Positions 37,618-47,726 of a stretch of 64,000 bases of DNA are shown piece by piece. The notes under the pieces are model-generated. The model did not search any database. It saw only the letters and a list, made by a program, of their open reading frames with translations, and had not been told where the DNA came from. Positions within the stretch are counted from its first letter, which is position 1; each line of letters opens with the position of its first letter. The stretch is taken from NCBI GenBank assembly GCA_021818025.1, contig JAKAFH010000001.1:1-64000 (forward strand), written 5' to 3'. This DNA comes from Actinomycetes bacterium. GTDB taxonomy: Bacteria > Actinomycetota > Acidimicrobiia > Acidimicrobiales > RAAP-2. A program made the translations under genes and the position numbers.

Positions 37618-39297
37618 GTGGGACTCTGGGGAAGCGGTGCGAACGGATCTCGCGTTCGCCGCGCGGTGCTCTGCACAGCCCTGCTCCTTTGCTGGTCAGG
37701 CACCGCGACGGCCGCGCCCGGCCCGTCGCTCACGCGCATCGCCACGGATCTGAATACCGGCGGAGCCGCGATGACCACCGCGGTCAGTTGCCCGGCAGTC
37801 GGTTCGTGCGCGGCCGGCGGCTTCTACACCGACTCGGCCAACGCCCACCAGGCCTTCATCGTCACCGAGACCGCCGGCGTCTGGGGCTCACCCCAGGAGG
37901 TGGCCACCGCCTTCAACCTCGGTGGCAATGCCTCCGTGAACTCGATCAGTTGCCCGGCCGTGAACAGCTGCGTGGCGGCCGGCTTCTATACCGACGCCGC
38001 CAAGGCCCATCAGGCCTTCGTCGTCGAGGAGACCAACGGCACCTGGGGCGCTACCCAGGGCATTGCCGGCGGGCTCAACGTCGGCGGCAACGCCGTCGCC
38101 ACGTCGGTGAGCTGCGCCGCCGCCGGCAGCTGTGTCGTCGGCGGCCGCTTCGAAGACGCGACCCAGGCTCGTCACGCCTTCATCGTCGAAGAGAGCAGCG
38201 GGACGTGGCGCAACGCCGTCGAGGTCGCCGGCGGACTCGACACCGGTGGCGGCGGCCTGGTCTCGTCCGTCAGCTGTCCCGCCGTTGGCTCGTGTGCCGT
38301 CGCTGGCCAGTACGACACGAAGACCCACCAGACGCAGGCCTTTGTCATGACCGAGTCGAATGGCCTCTGGTCCAGGGCCCAGGAAGTCGCCGGCGGACTC
38401 AACGTCGGCTTTGACGGCACCATCGCCCAGATCGCCTGCGTCGCAGCGGGCACCTGCGCGATCGGCGGCTCGTTCGAGACGGCCCAGCACACCGCCCAAC
38501 CGTTCGTCGCCGACGAGACGGCCGGCCACTGGGGTGCGCCCGTCGCGCTGACCTCGCACATCCACGCAAGCGTGAACGCCCAGATCACGGCGCTCAGTTG
38601 CAGCGCGGCGGGGTCCTGCACGGCGGCGGGCGACTACTCGACGTCCACGGGCGCGACGCTGGCGTTCGTCGCCAGCGAGAGCGCCTCGACGTGGGGGCCC
38701 GTGACACCAGTGGCACCCAAAGTCCGCTTGCTCGGGGGCGCGTACGCGCCGGTCACCGGCTCGAGCGTGCAGTCACTGGCCTGTCCGGCTACCGGCTACT
38801 GCGAGGTCGGCGGACAGGTCGCCACCGGCGGCACCGGTGACCAGTCGTTCGTCGCGGTCGAAGAGCCCTCGGGCTGGGGAATCGCCCAGACGATCGCGCA
38901 AGGACAGAACGTGGGCCACGATGCGACGGTGCTCTCGCTCAGTTGCGCGGGCGTCGCCCAGTGCGTCGCCGGCGGACGTTTCACCGACGCGGCCAGCCAC
39001 TACCAGGCCTTCGTCGCGACCGGCTTCACGGTGGAGCCGGTGCCGTTGCAGATCACGGCCCTACGCGGAACTGTGCCGGCCACCGGCACGACGACGCTCG
39101 TCGTGATCGGTTCGGGCTTCGCCGCGCACCTCGCACTCCGGCTCGCTGAACCAGGGGCCAGTGCGCAACTGCTCTCGGTGACCCCGACCCGGCTCGTCCT
39201 TCGGTTCATCGCTCGCGTGCACGTCCCGGGCCGTCACCAACTGACGATCGTCGAAGCCGGCCAGGCGCCGGCGCACGTCACTTACGTCCAGCACTGA
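37618..39297 (+). CDS. Secreted repeat protein (about eight 54-aa CX5C repeats)
   Basis: Signal peptide; repeated (V/I)SCPAVGSCAAGGFYTDSA..HQAFIVTETAGVWG units; C-terminal IPT/TIG-like region. Confidence 0.8.
   Translation: MGLWGSGANGSRVRRAVLCTALLLCWSGTATAAPGPSLTRIATDLNTGGAAMTTAVSCPAVGSCAAGGFYTDSANAHQAFIVTETAGVWGSPQEVATAFNLGGNASVNSISCPAVNSCVAAGFYTDAAKAHQAFVVEETNGTWGATQGIAGGLNVGGNAVATSVSCAAAGSCVVGGRFEDATQARHAFIVEESSGTWRNAVEVAGGLDTGGGGLVSSVSCPAVGSCAVAGQYDTKTHQTQAFVMTESNGLWSRAQEVAGGLNVGFDGTIAQIACVAAGTCAIGGSFETAQHTAQPFVADETAGHWGAPVALTSHIHASVNAQITALSCSAAGSCTAAGDYSTSTGATLAFVASESASTWGPVTPVAPKVRLLGGAYAPVTGSSVQSLACPATGYCEVGGQVATGGTGDQSFVAVEEPSGWGIAQTIAQGQNVGHDATVLSLSCAGVAQCVAGGRFTDAASHYQAFVATGFTVEPVPLQITALRGTVPATGTTTLVVIGSGFAAHLALRLAEPGASAQLLSVTPTRLVLRFIARVHVPGRHQLTIVEAGQAPAHVTYVQH
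37741..39030 (+). repeat. Eight degenerate protein repeats of about 162 bp
   Basis: Each unit has NxGG...SC(5)C...QAFVxxE..G.WG. Confidence 0.8.
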
Positions 39298-40269
<972 letters not shown>

Positions 40270-40417
40270 GAGCGTTCGGGGCGTAATGACGGTGATCAGA
40301 CCCGCGGCCCCATTCCCCTTTCATCGCGTGCGAGCGGTCCGCACCACTGCTGGTGTTGCACTGTCCAACATAGTGACGGCCCTAGTGCAACGATGGCGCC
40401 GACGCGCCACGAACCGT

Positions 40418-40816
40418 TCATCGCGCCCGGCGCGACCCTCCAGCTCGCGACGCGGGCGCGTCACGACAGGCGTGGCCACCCGGCAATCGGTGCCGGTACC
40501 GGGCCACCGTTTGATAGAGCGGCTCGAGGAACCTCGAGACGGGCCCGCGCGTCGCGAGTCGCCCCACCACGCGCCACGGAGTCTTGGTCGCGGCGAGGGC
40601 GCACGCCACCGCTGCGGCGCCGTGACGCGCGGCGCCAGACTCGACCCACCAGACGCTCGACGCGACCTCGGCGGGGCTCAGGCGATTGGACTGGACGAGG
40701 AAGTCAGCCCCGCTCACGACTAGAACCTCGGGACCCACGCGTGCGCGATACCAGTCGGCGCAGCGCTGACAAAACCCGCAGTCGCCGTCGTAGACGAGAA
40801 ATACCAATTCACCCAC
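40418..40816 (-). CDS. DCC family (DUF393) thiol-disulfide oxidoreductase-like
   Basis: VYDGDCGFCQRCADWYRAR motif. Confidence 0.85.
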   Translation of the reverse strand: MGELVFLVYDGDCGFCQRCADWYRARVGPEVLVVSGADFLVQSNRLSPAEVASSVWWVESGAARHGAAAVACALAATKTPWRVVGRLATRGPVSRFLEPLYQTVARYRHRLPGGHACRDAPASRAGGSRRAR

Positions 40817-40822
40817 GCCGGC

Positions 40823-40828
40823 ACCCTA
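40823..40828 (-). promoter_or_regulatory. -10 box (TAGGGT) of leaderless DCC gene at 40816
   Basis: TAGGGT on minus strand, 6 nt before GTG. Confidence 0.55.
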
Positions 40829-40837
40829 CCGGTCACC

Positions 40838-40843
40838 TAGGGT
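40838..40843 (+). promoter_or_regulatory. -10 box (TAGGGT) of leaderless MFS gene at 40850
   Basis: TAGGGT, 6 nt before ATG. Confidence 0.55.
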
Positions 40844-40849
40844 AGGCCG

Positions 40850-42076
40850 ATGTCGCGCCGGCTCGCCATGGTCGAACTCTTCGGGCACCGCGAGCCACGA
40901 CTGCTCGTGACCGGGCAAACCATCTCCATGTTCGGCGACGGCGTCGCCAACGTCGCGCTCACCCTGCTCGTACTGGATACCACCCACTCGGTGTCCAAAC
41001 TCGCCTGGTTCGCCACGGCGCGCATGGTCCCGCTCGTGGCACTGCTGCTCGTCGGCGGCGCCATCGTCGATCGACACGCCCGTCGCACGCTCCTGCTGAT
41101 CTCGGACCTCGCTCGCGCGGCCCTGACGGGCGGGCTCGTCGTCCTGCTCGTTACCGGCTCACTGCGGTTCTGGCACCTGCTCGTCTTCGGCGTACTCTTC
41201 GGAACCTTTGACGCGATCTTCACGCCCGCGATGAGCGCCATGACCCCCGAGATCGTCCCCGAGCATCTCCTGGGCGCGATGAACGCCGTTCGGCCGCTGT
41301 CGAGCAACGTGGTTGGCAACATGATCGGGCCGGCCGTCGGTGGACTGGTCACGGCGTGGAGCGCCACCGCGGCGATCAGCATCGACGCCGCGACGTTCCT
41401 GCTGAGCGCCGGGGCCCTCGCGCTCATGCACCCGACGCCCACGCCGGTGCGCAGCGCGGCGACGTCCATGATCCACGAGATCAAAGAGGGCGTGGGCTAC
41501 GTCCGAGCCACCATCTGGATCTGGACCACGCTCCTCGCGGTGACACTGAGCAACGCGCTGTTGTTCGTCCCGACTTTCGTACTCGTCCCCTTCATGCTTC
41601 GCCACAACTTTCACGCTTCCAAGTTCACCGTCGGCCTGTTCTTCGCGGCCTCGGGCCTGGCCGGCGGCATCGGCGCGCTGGTGTCGGGCAGTTCGGCGAT
41701 CCCTCGCCGGCGGATCCGCGCCATGTTCACCGCCTGGACCGCCGCCAGCGCCGTGATGCTCGTCTTTGGCGTCGTGACTCGCAGCTGGGAGGTCTTCATC
41801 GTGCCGCTGGTCACCACCCCGGGGATCCTCTACGGCAACGTGATCTGGGAGTCGATGCTCCAAGCCGTGGTGCCACGCGAGCTGCTCGGGCGCGTCTCGT
41901 CAGTGGACTGGTTTGTCTCGCTCGGTCTCGCCCCGGTGGGCCTCGTCATCGCCGGATACGCCAGCTCGCTTATCGGCGTGCGGACCTACTTTGTCATTGC
42001 CGCCATCGTCGCCACGGCACCCGGCTTGTTCATCCTGGCCTCGCGACGGATCAACGCGATCGACGCCGGGCGCTGA
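40850..42076 (+). CDS. MFS transporter
   Basis: LFGHREPRLLVTGQTISMFGDGVANVALTLLVLD; GGAIVDRHARRTLLLISD. Confidence 0.88.
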   Translation: MSRRLAMVELFGHREPRLLVTGQTISMFGDGVANVALTLLVLDTTHSVSKLAWFATARMVPLVALLLVGGAIVDRHARRTLLLISDLARAALTGGLVVLLVTGSLRFWHLLVFGVLFGTFDAIFTPAMSAMTPEIVPEHLLGAMNAVRPLSSNVVGNMIGPAVGGLVTAWSATAAISIDAATFLLSAGALALMHPTPTPVRSAATSMIHEIKEGVGYVRATIWIWTTLLAVTLSNALLFVPTFVLVPFMLRHNFHASKFTVGLFFAASGLAGGIGALVSGSSAIPRRRIRAMFTAWTAASAVMLVFGVVTRSWEVFIVPLVTTPGILYGNVIWESMLQAVVPRELLGRVSSVDWFVSLGLAPVGLVIAGYASSLIGVRTYFVIAAIVATAPGLFILASRRINAIDAGR

Positions 42077-42371
42077 GCGAGAGTTGGGGTGCGTCCTGCA
42101 GCGACTGGCCCGTCACACGCAAGCCACGCTTCGCAGCAATCGGATAGATGAGCTCGGGTCGAAAGAAGCGACCTCGCCCCTCGCCCGGTCGGCCGCCTCG
42201 GACCTCGACCCACTCCTCGCCGGTCGTCTCGTTGCGCCCGTGCGCCACGAATACCCACTGCTGGCGCAGCTCCTTGGGTGCATTCACGACGACGGGATCA
42301 CCCTCGGCGAGCCCGGCCCACGTCCGGCTGCGCACGATCGTCGCCCCGCGCCGCTCGCCCGCAAAGTCCAC
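42051..42371 (-). CDS. Hypothetical protein
   Basis: Coherent small ORF: WVFVAHGRNETTGEEWVEVRGGRPGEGRGRFFRPELIYP; overlaps 3' end of the MFS gene by 26 bp. Confidence 0.5.
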   Translation of the reverse strand: MDFAGERRGATIVRSRTWAGLAEGDPVVVNAPKELRQQWVFVAHGRNETTGEEWVEVRGGRPGEGRGRFFRPELIYPIAAKRGLRVTGQSLQDAPQLSLSARRRSR

Positions 42372-42510
42372 CCACCCTTTCTACTGGACGGCGAGCAGGC
42401 GTTGACCACGTCGCGCTCGTGACCGCGACGTGGTCTGTCGGGCCGACGCGCGCCGTGTGGTACGCCCGACATGGCGAGCCGATGTCACCGCGACGCCCTA
42501 CGGTGACCCT

Positions 42511-43320
42511 ATGAGTTTCGACCACCCCCTGCCCAGCGCGCTCTCGCCCTCGAGGCTCCAGGACTTCCGCGCCTGCCCCCGTCGGTTCCAGTACTCGGCG
42601 GTCGAGCGGATCCCCCAGCCGGCGACTTACGCCACCACCAAGGGCCGTATCGTGCACTGGATCCTCGAGCAGCTCTACACGCTCGAACCCGCCGCGCGCA
42701 CCGCCGCTGCTGCCGCCGGCTTCGCCGAGCCGGCCGAGTCCGCGATCGTCACCGAGTCGGTGCGCCAGGACCTCGATGCCGACGACGCGCTGCTGACGCG
42801 ACTTCGCGACGAGGTCCGCGACATCATCGACGTCTACTTCACGATGGAACAGCCCCAACACGTGAACCACGTGGGCGTCGAGCTACGCGTGAACGTCGAG
42901 CTCGATGGCGTGCCGATGCTCGGGATCCTCGATCGACTGGATCGACACGACGATGGTGCGCTCGTCATCGTGGACTACAAGACCGGATCGCTGCCCAATC
43001 GCAACTACGACACCCAGACCTTCGCCAACGCCGAGCTCTACGCCGCGCTCTGCCAGGCCAGCATGGGTGAGTTGCCCCGAACGATCCGGCTGCTGTACGT
43101 CGCCAAGGGACAGGCCATCGAGCGCCACGTCACCGAGGTCGTCGTTCGGGCGCGCGCCCAGGCCGCGAGCGACGCGTGGTCGAGGATCGAACGCTTCCAC
43201 GACGAAGGCGCGTTCCCCGCGACGCCGTCGGCGAACACGTGTCGCTTCTGCGCCTACGCGGATCGATGCCGGGCCAGTGGCGTCGCGGTGCCGGTGCGGC
43301 CAAGGACGGACGGTCTTTAG
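42511..43320 (+). CDS. RecB-like PD-(D/E)XK nuclease with Cys cluster
   Basis: SPSRLQDFRACPRRFQYS, LGILDRLDRHDDGALVIVDYKTG, TCRFCAYADRC. Confidence 0.9.
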   Translation: MSFDHPLPSALSPSRLQDFRACPRRFQYSAVERIPQPATYATTKGRIVHWILEQLYTLEPAARTAAAAAGFAEPAESAIVTESVRQDLDADDALLTRLRDEVRDIIDVYFTMEQPQHVNHVGVELRVNVELDGVPMLGILDRLDRHDDGALVIVDYKTGSLPNRNYDTQTFANAELYAALCQASMGELPRTIRLLYVAKGQAIERHVTEVVVRARAQAASDAWSRIERFHDEGAFPATPSANTCRFCAYADRCRASGVAVPVRPRTDGL

Positions 43321-43329
43321 GCTGGCGGC

Positions 43330-43926
43330 GTGACCGCCTTCGAACTCTCCTTCGACTATCGCTGCCCCTTCGCGAAGAACATCCACTTGCACGTCATCAC
43401 GGCGCTTCGCGCTGGCGCCGACTTCGACGTCACGTTCGTCCCCTGGACTCTCAGCCAGGGTCACCGACCTGACGGGGCACCCGACGTGTGGGACGATCCG
43501 ACGCGCGAGCCCGACCTCGTCGCCCTCGCCGCGGGCGTCTCGGTACGCGACCAGCAGCCCGAGCACTTCCTCGCCGCCCACGAGGCCCTCTTTCGGGCCC
43601 GCCACGAGCGCCACGTGCGCCTCGCCACCTTCGACGAGGTCGCCTCGGTCCTCCAGCCGATCGGCGTGGACGTGGCCAACGTGCGCGCCGACCTCGAATC
43701 GCGTCGGCCCTACCGCGAGATTCAGGCCAGTTACGAGCGTTTCGCCACGGTGGAGGCATTCGGCGTGCCGACCTTCGTGGTGGGATCCGACGCGACGTTC
43801 GTGCGCTACATGGACCCGCCCACGGCCGACGCCGACGCGTCCATTCGTCTCATTGGCTCGCTGCTCGAGCTCATGGCCCACCAGCCGCAGCTCAACGAGT
43901 TCAAGCACACGCGCCTGCCGGCCTGA
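43330..43926 (+). CDS. DsbA family (HCCA isomerase/FrnE-like) protein
   Basis: FDYRCPFAKNIHLHVI ... FGVPTFVVG. Confidence 0.82.
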   Translation: MTAFELSFDYRCPFAKNIHLHVITALRAGADFDVTFVPWTLSQGHRPDGAPDVWDDPTREPDLVALAAGVSVRDQQPEHFLAAHEALFRARHERHVRLATFDEVASVLQPIGVDVANVRADLESRRPYREIQASYERFATVEAFGVPTFVVGSDATFVRYMDPPTADADASIRLIGSLLELMAHQPQLNEFKHTRLPA

Positions 43927-43927
43927 G

Positions 43928-44302
43928 TTAGGCGAAGAGGCGCAGCAACACCTCGAGCAGGGCGAGCGCCCCGAGACCGAGCGCCGCGCCGTAGGCGGCG
44001 AGTGCGTCGCTACGCCGGCGATGGACGACGACCGCGCCGATCATCAGCGCGAAGAGCCCGGCGGCGGCGACCTCGTTGAGGATCGCCGTGAACGACGCAC
44101 CCTTGCCCACGAGTCCCACCATCACCGCGACGCCGGCGACCATCTCGACCACGCCGATGCGCTGGTAGAGGCGCTTGGTGACCCCGAGGTGCTCGGCCGC
44201 GTGGCTCATGGCCGGCGTGAAGAGGACTTTCTGCAGACCCGCAGTGAGAAAGGCGAGGAACAAGACGATTGACACGACACTGGCGACCGCGGCCATTACC
44301 AC
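43928..44302 (-). CDS. DoxX family membrane protein
   Basis: FLTAGLQKVL...YQRIGVVEMVAGVAVMVGL; four TM segments. Confidence 0.8.
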   Translation of the reverse strand: MVMAAVASVVSIVLFLAFLTAGLQKVLFTPAMSHAAEHLGVTKRLYQRIGVVEMVAGVAVMVGLVGKGASFTAILNEVAAAGLFALMIGAVVVHRRRSDALAAYGAALGLGALALLEVLLRLFA

Positions 44303-44320
44303 TCCTTTGACCCATCGACT

Positions 44321-45253
44321 CTAACCGGCCGACGCGGAGCCCTCGGACTGGTGGAGGTAGTCGAGCATCACGCCCAAGGTGGCGTCGCGCTGGTCGGCCG
44401 AGCCGACGGCGACCGCCGAGAACTCGGTGACCCCGGCATCGGCGAGCTCGCCTAGCTGGTCCAGCACGGCCCCGCGCGAGCCGATCAGGGCCACGCCGGC
44501 CGGGTCCTGCGCGCCTTCGCGCTCGAGCATGGCACGGTAGCTCGGCAGGGTCGCGTAGACGGCAAAGGTCTTGTTCACCATGGCGCGCGCGGCCTCGGCG
44601 TCGTCGGTCACCACGACCGGCAGCGAGCAGATGACGCTCGGGCGCGGCCGGCCGGCGACTTCGGCGGCGGCGTCGATGGTGGGCCGAATGTGCTCGACGA
44701 TCGTGCGCCGCCCGGTCATCCAGAGCACGGTCCCGTCGGCGACCGTCGCGGCCAGGGCCAGCATCTTGGGCCCGAGCGCAGCGAGCACGAGTCGTGGCGC
44801 GACGACGTCCTTGGGACCCACCGGACCGGTCGCCATCGCGCTCACGCGCTCGCCGCGGGCGTTCACAGCCTCCCCACGAAGCATGGGCGCCAGCGCCGCC
44901 AGATACTCGTGTAGGTAGGACACGGGCCGGTCGAAGGAGATCCCCCACAGTCCCTCCACGATGACCTGGTGCGAGAGTCCGACGCCCAGGGTGAGCCGAC
45001 CGCCTATCGCGTCTTGGACGGTGCGCGCCTGCGCGGCGAGCATCGACGGGTGACGGGGCTGGACCGGTACGACGGCCGTGCCGAGGTCGAGCTCGGGCAG
45101 TTCGCGGCCCACGATGGCGAGCGCGGTGAGCGTGTCGGGTCCGAAGATCTGCGAGGACCACAGTGAACGGAACCCCCGGTCGCGCAACTGACGTGCCCCC
45201 TCGAGCGCGTCCTCGACGGTCCCATCGATTTCGAGACTCACTCCGATACGCAT
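44321..45253 (-). CDS. LLM-class (F420-dependent-like) oxidoreductase
   Basis: GFRSLWSSQIFGPDTLTALAIVGRELPELDLGTAVVPVQPRHPSMLAAQARTVQDA..GRLTLGVGLSHQ. Confidence 0.88.
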   Translation of the reverse strand: MRIGVSLEIDGTVEDALEGARQLRDRGFRSLWSSQIFGPDTLTALAIVGRELPELDLGTAVVPVQPRHPSMLAAQARTVQDAIGGRLTLGVGLSHQVIVEGLWGISFDRPVSYLHEYLAALAPMLRGEAVNARGERVSAMATGPVGPKDVVAPRLVLAALGPKMLALAATVADGTVLWMTGRRTIVEHIRPTIDAAAEVAGRPRPSVICSLPVVVTDDAEAARAMVNKTFAVYATLPSYRAMLEREGAQDPAGVALIGSRGAVLDQLGELADAGVTEFSAVAVGSADQRDATLGVMLDYLHQSEGSASAG

Positions 45254-45286
45254 GATCGCCCCCAATCGCCCACTATCGTCGTGCCC

Positions 45287-46435
45287 GTGCCGGGCGACCC
45301 TCAACCTACCCCCGCGCGCGTCGGCGTCGTCGGGGCGGGCCAGCTGGCGAGGATGATGGGCGAGGTCGCGAGCGACGTGGGCGTGGAGCTGAGCGTGCTC
45401 GCGACGAGCGAGGACGACGCCGCCGTCGCCACGGCTGATCACGTCGTCATCGGTAATCCGGGTGACCGCCACGCCCTCGAGTCCCTCGCGGAAGGCGTCG
45501 ACGTCGTCACCTTCGACCACGAGCTGGTGGATCTGGATCTGCTCGAGGTGCTCGCGCGCGAGGGAATCACGCTGCGCCCCGACGCGAGCGCCCTGCGCTT
45601 CGCGGTCGACAAGGCCTACCAGCGCACCCGCTTCGCCGCCCACGGCCTGCCCGTGCCGCGATTCGTCGTCGTTAACTCCGGGAGCGACCCCGCGCTCGAT
45701 GCCTTCCTGGCCGAGCAGGCGACGGCCCCGGTCGTGAAGGTCGCCCGCGGCGGCTACGACGGGCGCGGCGTCTTCTTCCCCGAGCGCGTGGCCGACGTCG
45801 CCGGGCTCGTCGACTCGCTGGGCACGCTCGTCGTGGTCGAGGAGCGCCTCGAGCTGCGCGGCGAGGTCGCCCAGCTCGTCGTGCGCGCGCTCGACGGCTC
45901 GGTCGCGCACTACCCCCTCGTCTCGACGGTCCAGTCTGACGGCATGTGCGTCGAGGTCCGCTTCCCGAGCGACGACCCGGCCCTCGCCGCGCCCGCCGCG
46001 CAGCTCGGGCACCGGGTCGCCGACCTCGTCGGCGCGATCGGGATCATCGCGATCGAGCTCTTCGTGACCGACGCGGGTCTGGTCGTCAACGAAGTCGCCC
46101 TGCGCCCGCACAACACCGGCCACTGGACCATCGAAGGCGCGGCGACCGACCAGTTCGCCAACCACCTGCGGGCCGTGAGCGGCCAAGCGCTCGGCTCGAC
46201 CGAGCCGGTCGTCGAGCACGCCGTGATGGTGAACGTCGTTGGCGCCGACGAGCCGGCCGACCCCGGCGCCGGCCGTGGCGTGCCCGGCGCGCTCGTGCAC
46301 GACTACGGCAAGGCGTGGCGGCCCGGACGCAAGCTCGGTCACGTCACCGCCGTCGGTAACGACGCGGCGGCCGCGCGCGTGACAGCATGGGCGGGGGCCC
46401 GGGCCTACGGGACCAGGACGAGGGAGTCGACGTGA
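45287..46435 (+). CDS. purK: 5-(carboxyamino)imidazole ribonucleotide synthase
   Basis: [42 protein letters not shown]; start 45281 or 45287. Confidence 0.93.
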   Translation: MPGDPQPTPARVGVVGAGQLARMMGEVASDVGVELSVLATSEDDAAVATADHVVIGNPGDRHALESLAEGVDVVTFDHELVDLDLLEVLAREGITLRPDASALRFAVDKAYQRTRFAAHGLPVPRFVVVNSGSDPALDAFLAEQATAPVVKVARGGYDGRGVFFPERVADVAGLVDSLGTLVVVEERLELRGEVAQLVVRALDGSVAHYPLVSTVQSDGMCVEVRFPSDDPALAAPAAQLGHRVADLVGAIGIIAIELFVTDAGLVVNEVALRPHNTGHWTIEGAATDQFANHLRAVSGQALGSTEPVVEHAVMVNVVGADEPADPGAGRGVPGALVHDYGKAWRPGRKLGHVTAVGNDAAAARVTAWAGARAYGTRTREST

Positions 46436-46929
46436 GCGCGATCGTGGGTGTGGTCATGGGCAGCTCATCGGACCACGCCGTCATGGCCGACGCCGCGGCG
46501 GTACTGAGCGACTTCGCCGTCCCCTACGAGATCCGCGTCGTGTCGGCGCACCGCACGCCCGACGACATGCTCGCCTACGGCCGCGACGCGCGGGCCCGGG
46601 GGCTGCGGGTGCTGATCGCGGGCGCCGGCGGGGCGGCCCACCTGCCCGGCATGCTCGCCGCGACGACCTCGCTGCCCGTGATCGGCGTGCCGGTCGCCCT
46701 CGCGCGCCTGGACGGACTCGACTCGCTGCTCAGCATCGTGCAGATGCCCCGTGGCGTTCCCGTGGCGACCGTGGCGGTGAACGGCGCCACCAACGCCGCC
46801 CTGCTCGCGCTGCGAATCCTCGCGGTCGGCGACGAGGTGCTCACCGCACGACTCGACGAGCACCGCCGCGCCCTCGCCGACGAGGCCCGTGCCCAGGACT
46901 TGGGCCTCGACCGCCGGCTGGATTCTTAG
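46432..46929 (+). CDS. purE: 5-(carboxyamino)imidazole ribonucleotide mutase
   Basis: [39 protein letters not shown] overlap with purK. Confidence 0.95.
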   Translation: MSAIVGVVMGSSSDHAVMADAAAVLSDFAVPYEIRVVSAHRTPDDMLAYGRDARARGLRVLIAGAGGAAHLPGMLAATTSLPVIGVPVALARLDGLDSLLSIVQMPRGVPVATVAVNGATNAALLALRILAVGDEVLTARLDEHRRALADEARAQDLGLDRRLDS

Positions 46930-46938
46930 TCCCACTGG

Positions 46939-46952
46939 GGCCCCCGGGGGCC
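46939..46952. repeat. 14-bp perfect GC palindrome after purE
   Basis: GGCCCCCGGGGGCC. Confidence 0.6.
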
Positions 46953-46967
46953 GTTCGACCCCTATTC

Positions 46968-46981
46968 TGGTCACGTGACCA
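46968..46981. promoter_or_regulatory. 14-bp perfect palindrome, candidate psp operator
   Basis: TGGTCACGTGACCA, immediately 5' of the aaggagg RBS of pspA and 3' of TATTCT -10-like box. Confidence 0.55.
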
Positions 46982-46991
46982 AGGAGGTCCC

Positions 46992-47726
46992 ATGGGTGTA
47001 GGTAAGCGCATCGCGACCATCTTCAAGGCCAAGTCGAACGCGGCCTTGAACAAGATGGAGGATCCGCGCCAGACGTTGGACCTGTCCTACGAGGAGCAGC
47101 TCGAGAACCTGACCAAGGTTCGCCGTGCCGTCGCCGACGTCGCCACCGCGCGCAAGCGCGTCGAGATCCAGGCCGAGCAGTTAAAGGCCCAGGGCGACAA
47201 GCTGGCCGAGCAGGCCAAAGCCGCCCTCGGCCAGAACAACGAGGCCCTGGCGCGCGAGGCCCTCTCCCGGCGCGAGGCCATCGCCGGGCAGCTCAAGGAC
47301 CTCGACGCTCAGCACGCCACGATCGTCGAACAAGAAGAGAAACTCACCGAGACGGCCCAGAAGCTCCAGACCGAGGTCGAGGCCTTCCGCACCAAGAAAG
47401 AGACGATCAAGGCGACCTACACCGCCGCCGAGGCCTCCGCGCACGTCTCGGAGGCGGTCAGCGGGATCTCGGCCTCCATGGGTGACGCGGGCGCCGCCCT
47501 GCAGCGCGCCCAGGACAAGGTCGCCGAGATGCAGGCTCGCAGCGGCGCCCTGGACGAGTTGCTGGCCTCGGGTGCCCTGACCGACCTCACGAGTTCTCGC
47601 GACGACATCCAGGCCCAGCTCGACCAGGCGAGCGCCACCTCGGACGTCGACGCCCAGCTCGCCGCACTGAAGGCCCAGATGGGCACGGGCGACGCCGGCA
47701 GCCTCGCGCCGGGAGCTGACCAGTGA
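46992..47726 (+). CDS. pspA: PspA/IM30 family protein
   Basis: KRIATIFKAKSNAALNKMEDPRQTLDLSYEEQLENLTKVRRAVADVATARKRVE coiled coil. Confidence 0.9.
   Translation: MGVGKRIATIFKAKSNAALNKMEDPRQTLDLSYEEQLENLTKVRRAVADVATARKRVEIQAEQLKAQGDKLAEQAKAALGQNNEALAREALSRREAIAGQLKDLDAQHATIVEQEEKLTETAQKLQTEVEAFRTKKETIKATYTAAEASAHVSEAVSGISASMGDAGAALQRAQDKVAEMQARSGALDELLASGALTDLTSSRDDIQAQLDQASATSDVDAQLAALKAQMGTGDAGSLAPGADQ

Noticed and set aside
45254-46342. N-terminal extension of the 673-aa minus ORF 44321-46342
   Set aside because: Antisense to purK; the LLM protein starts at 45253.
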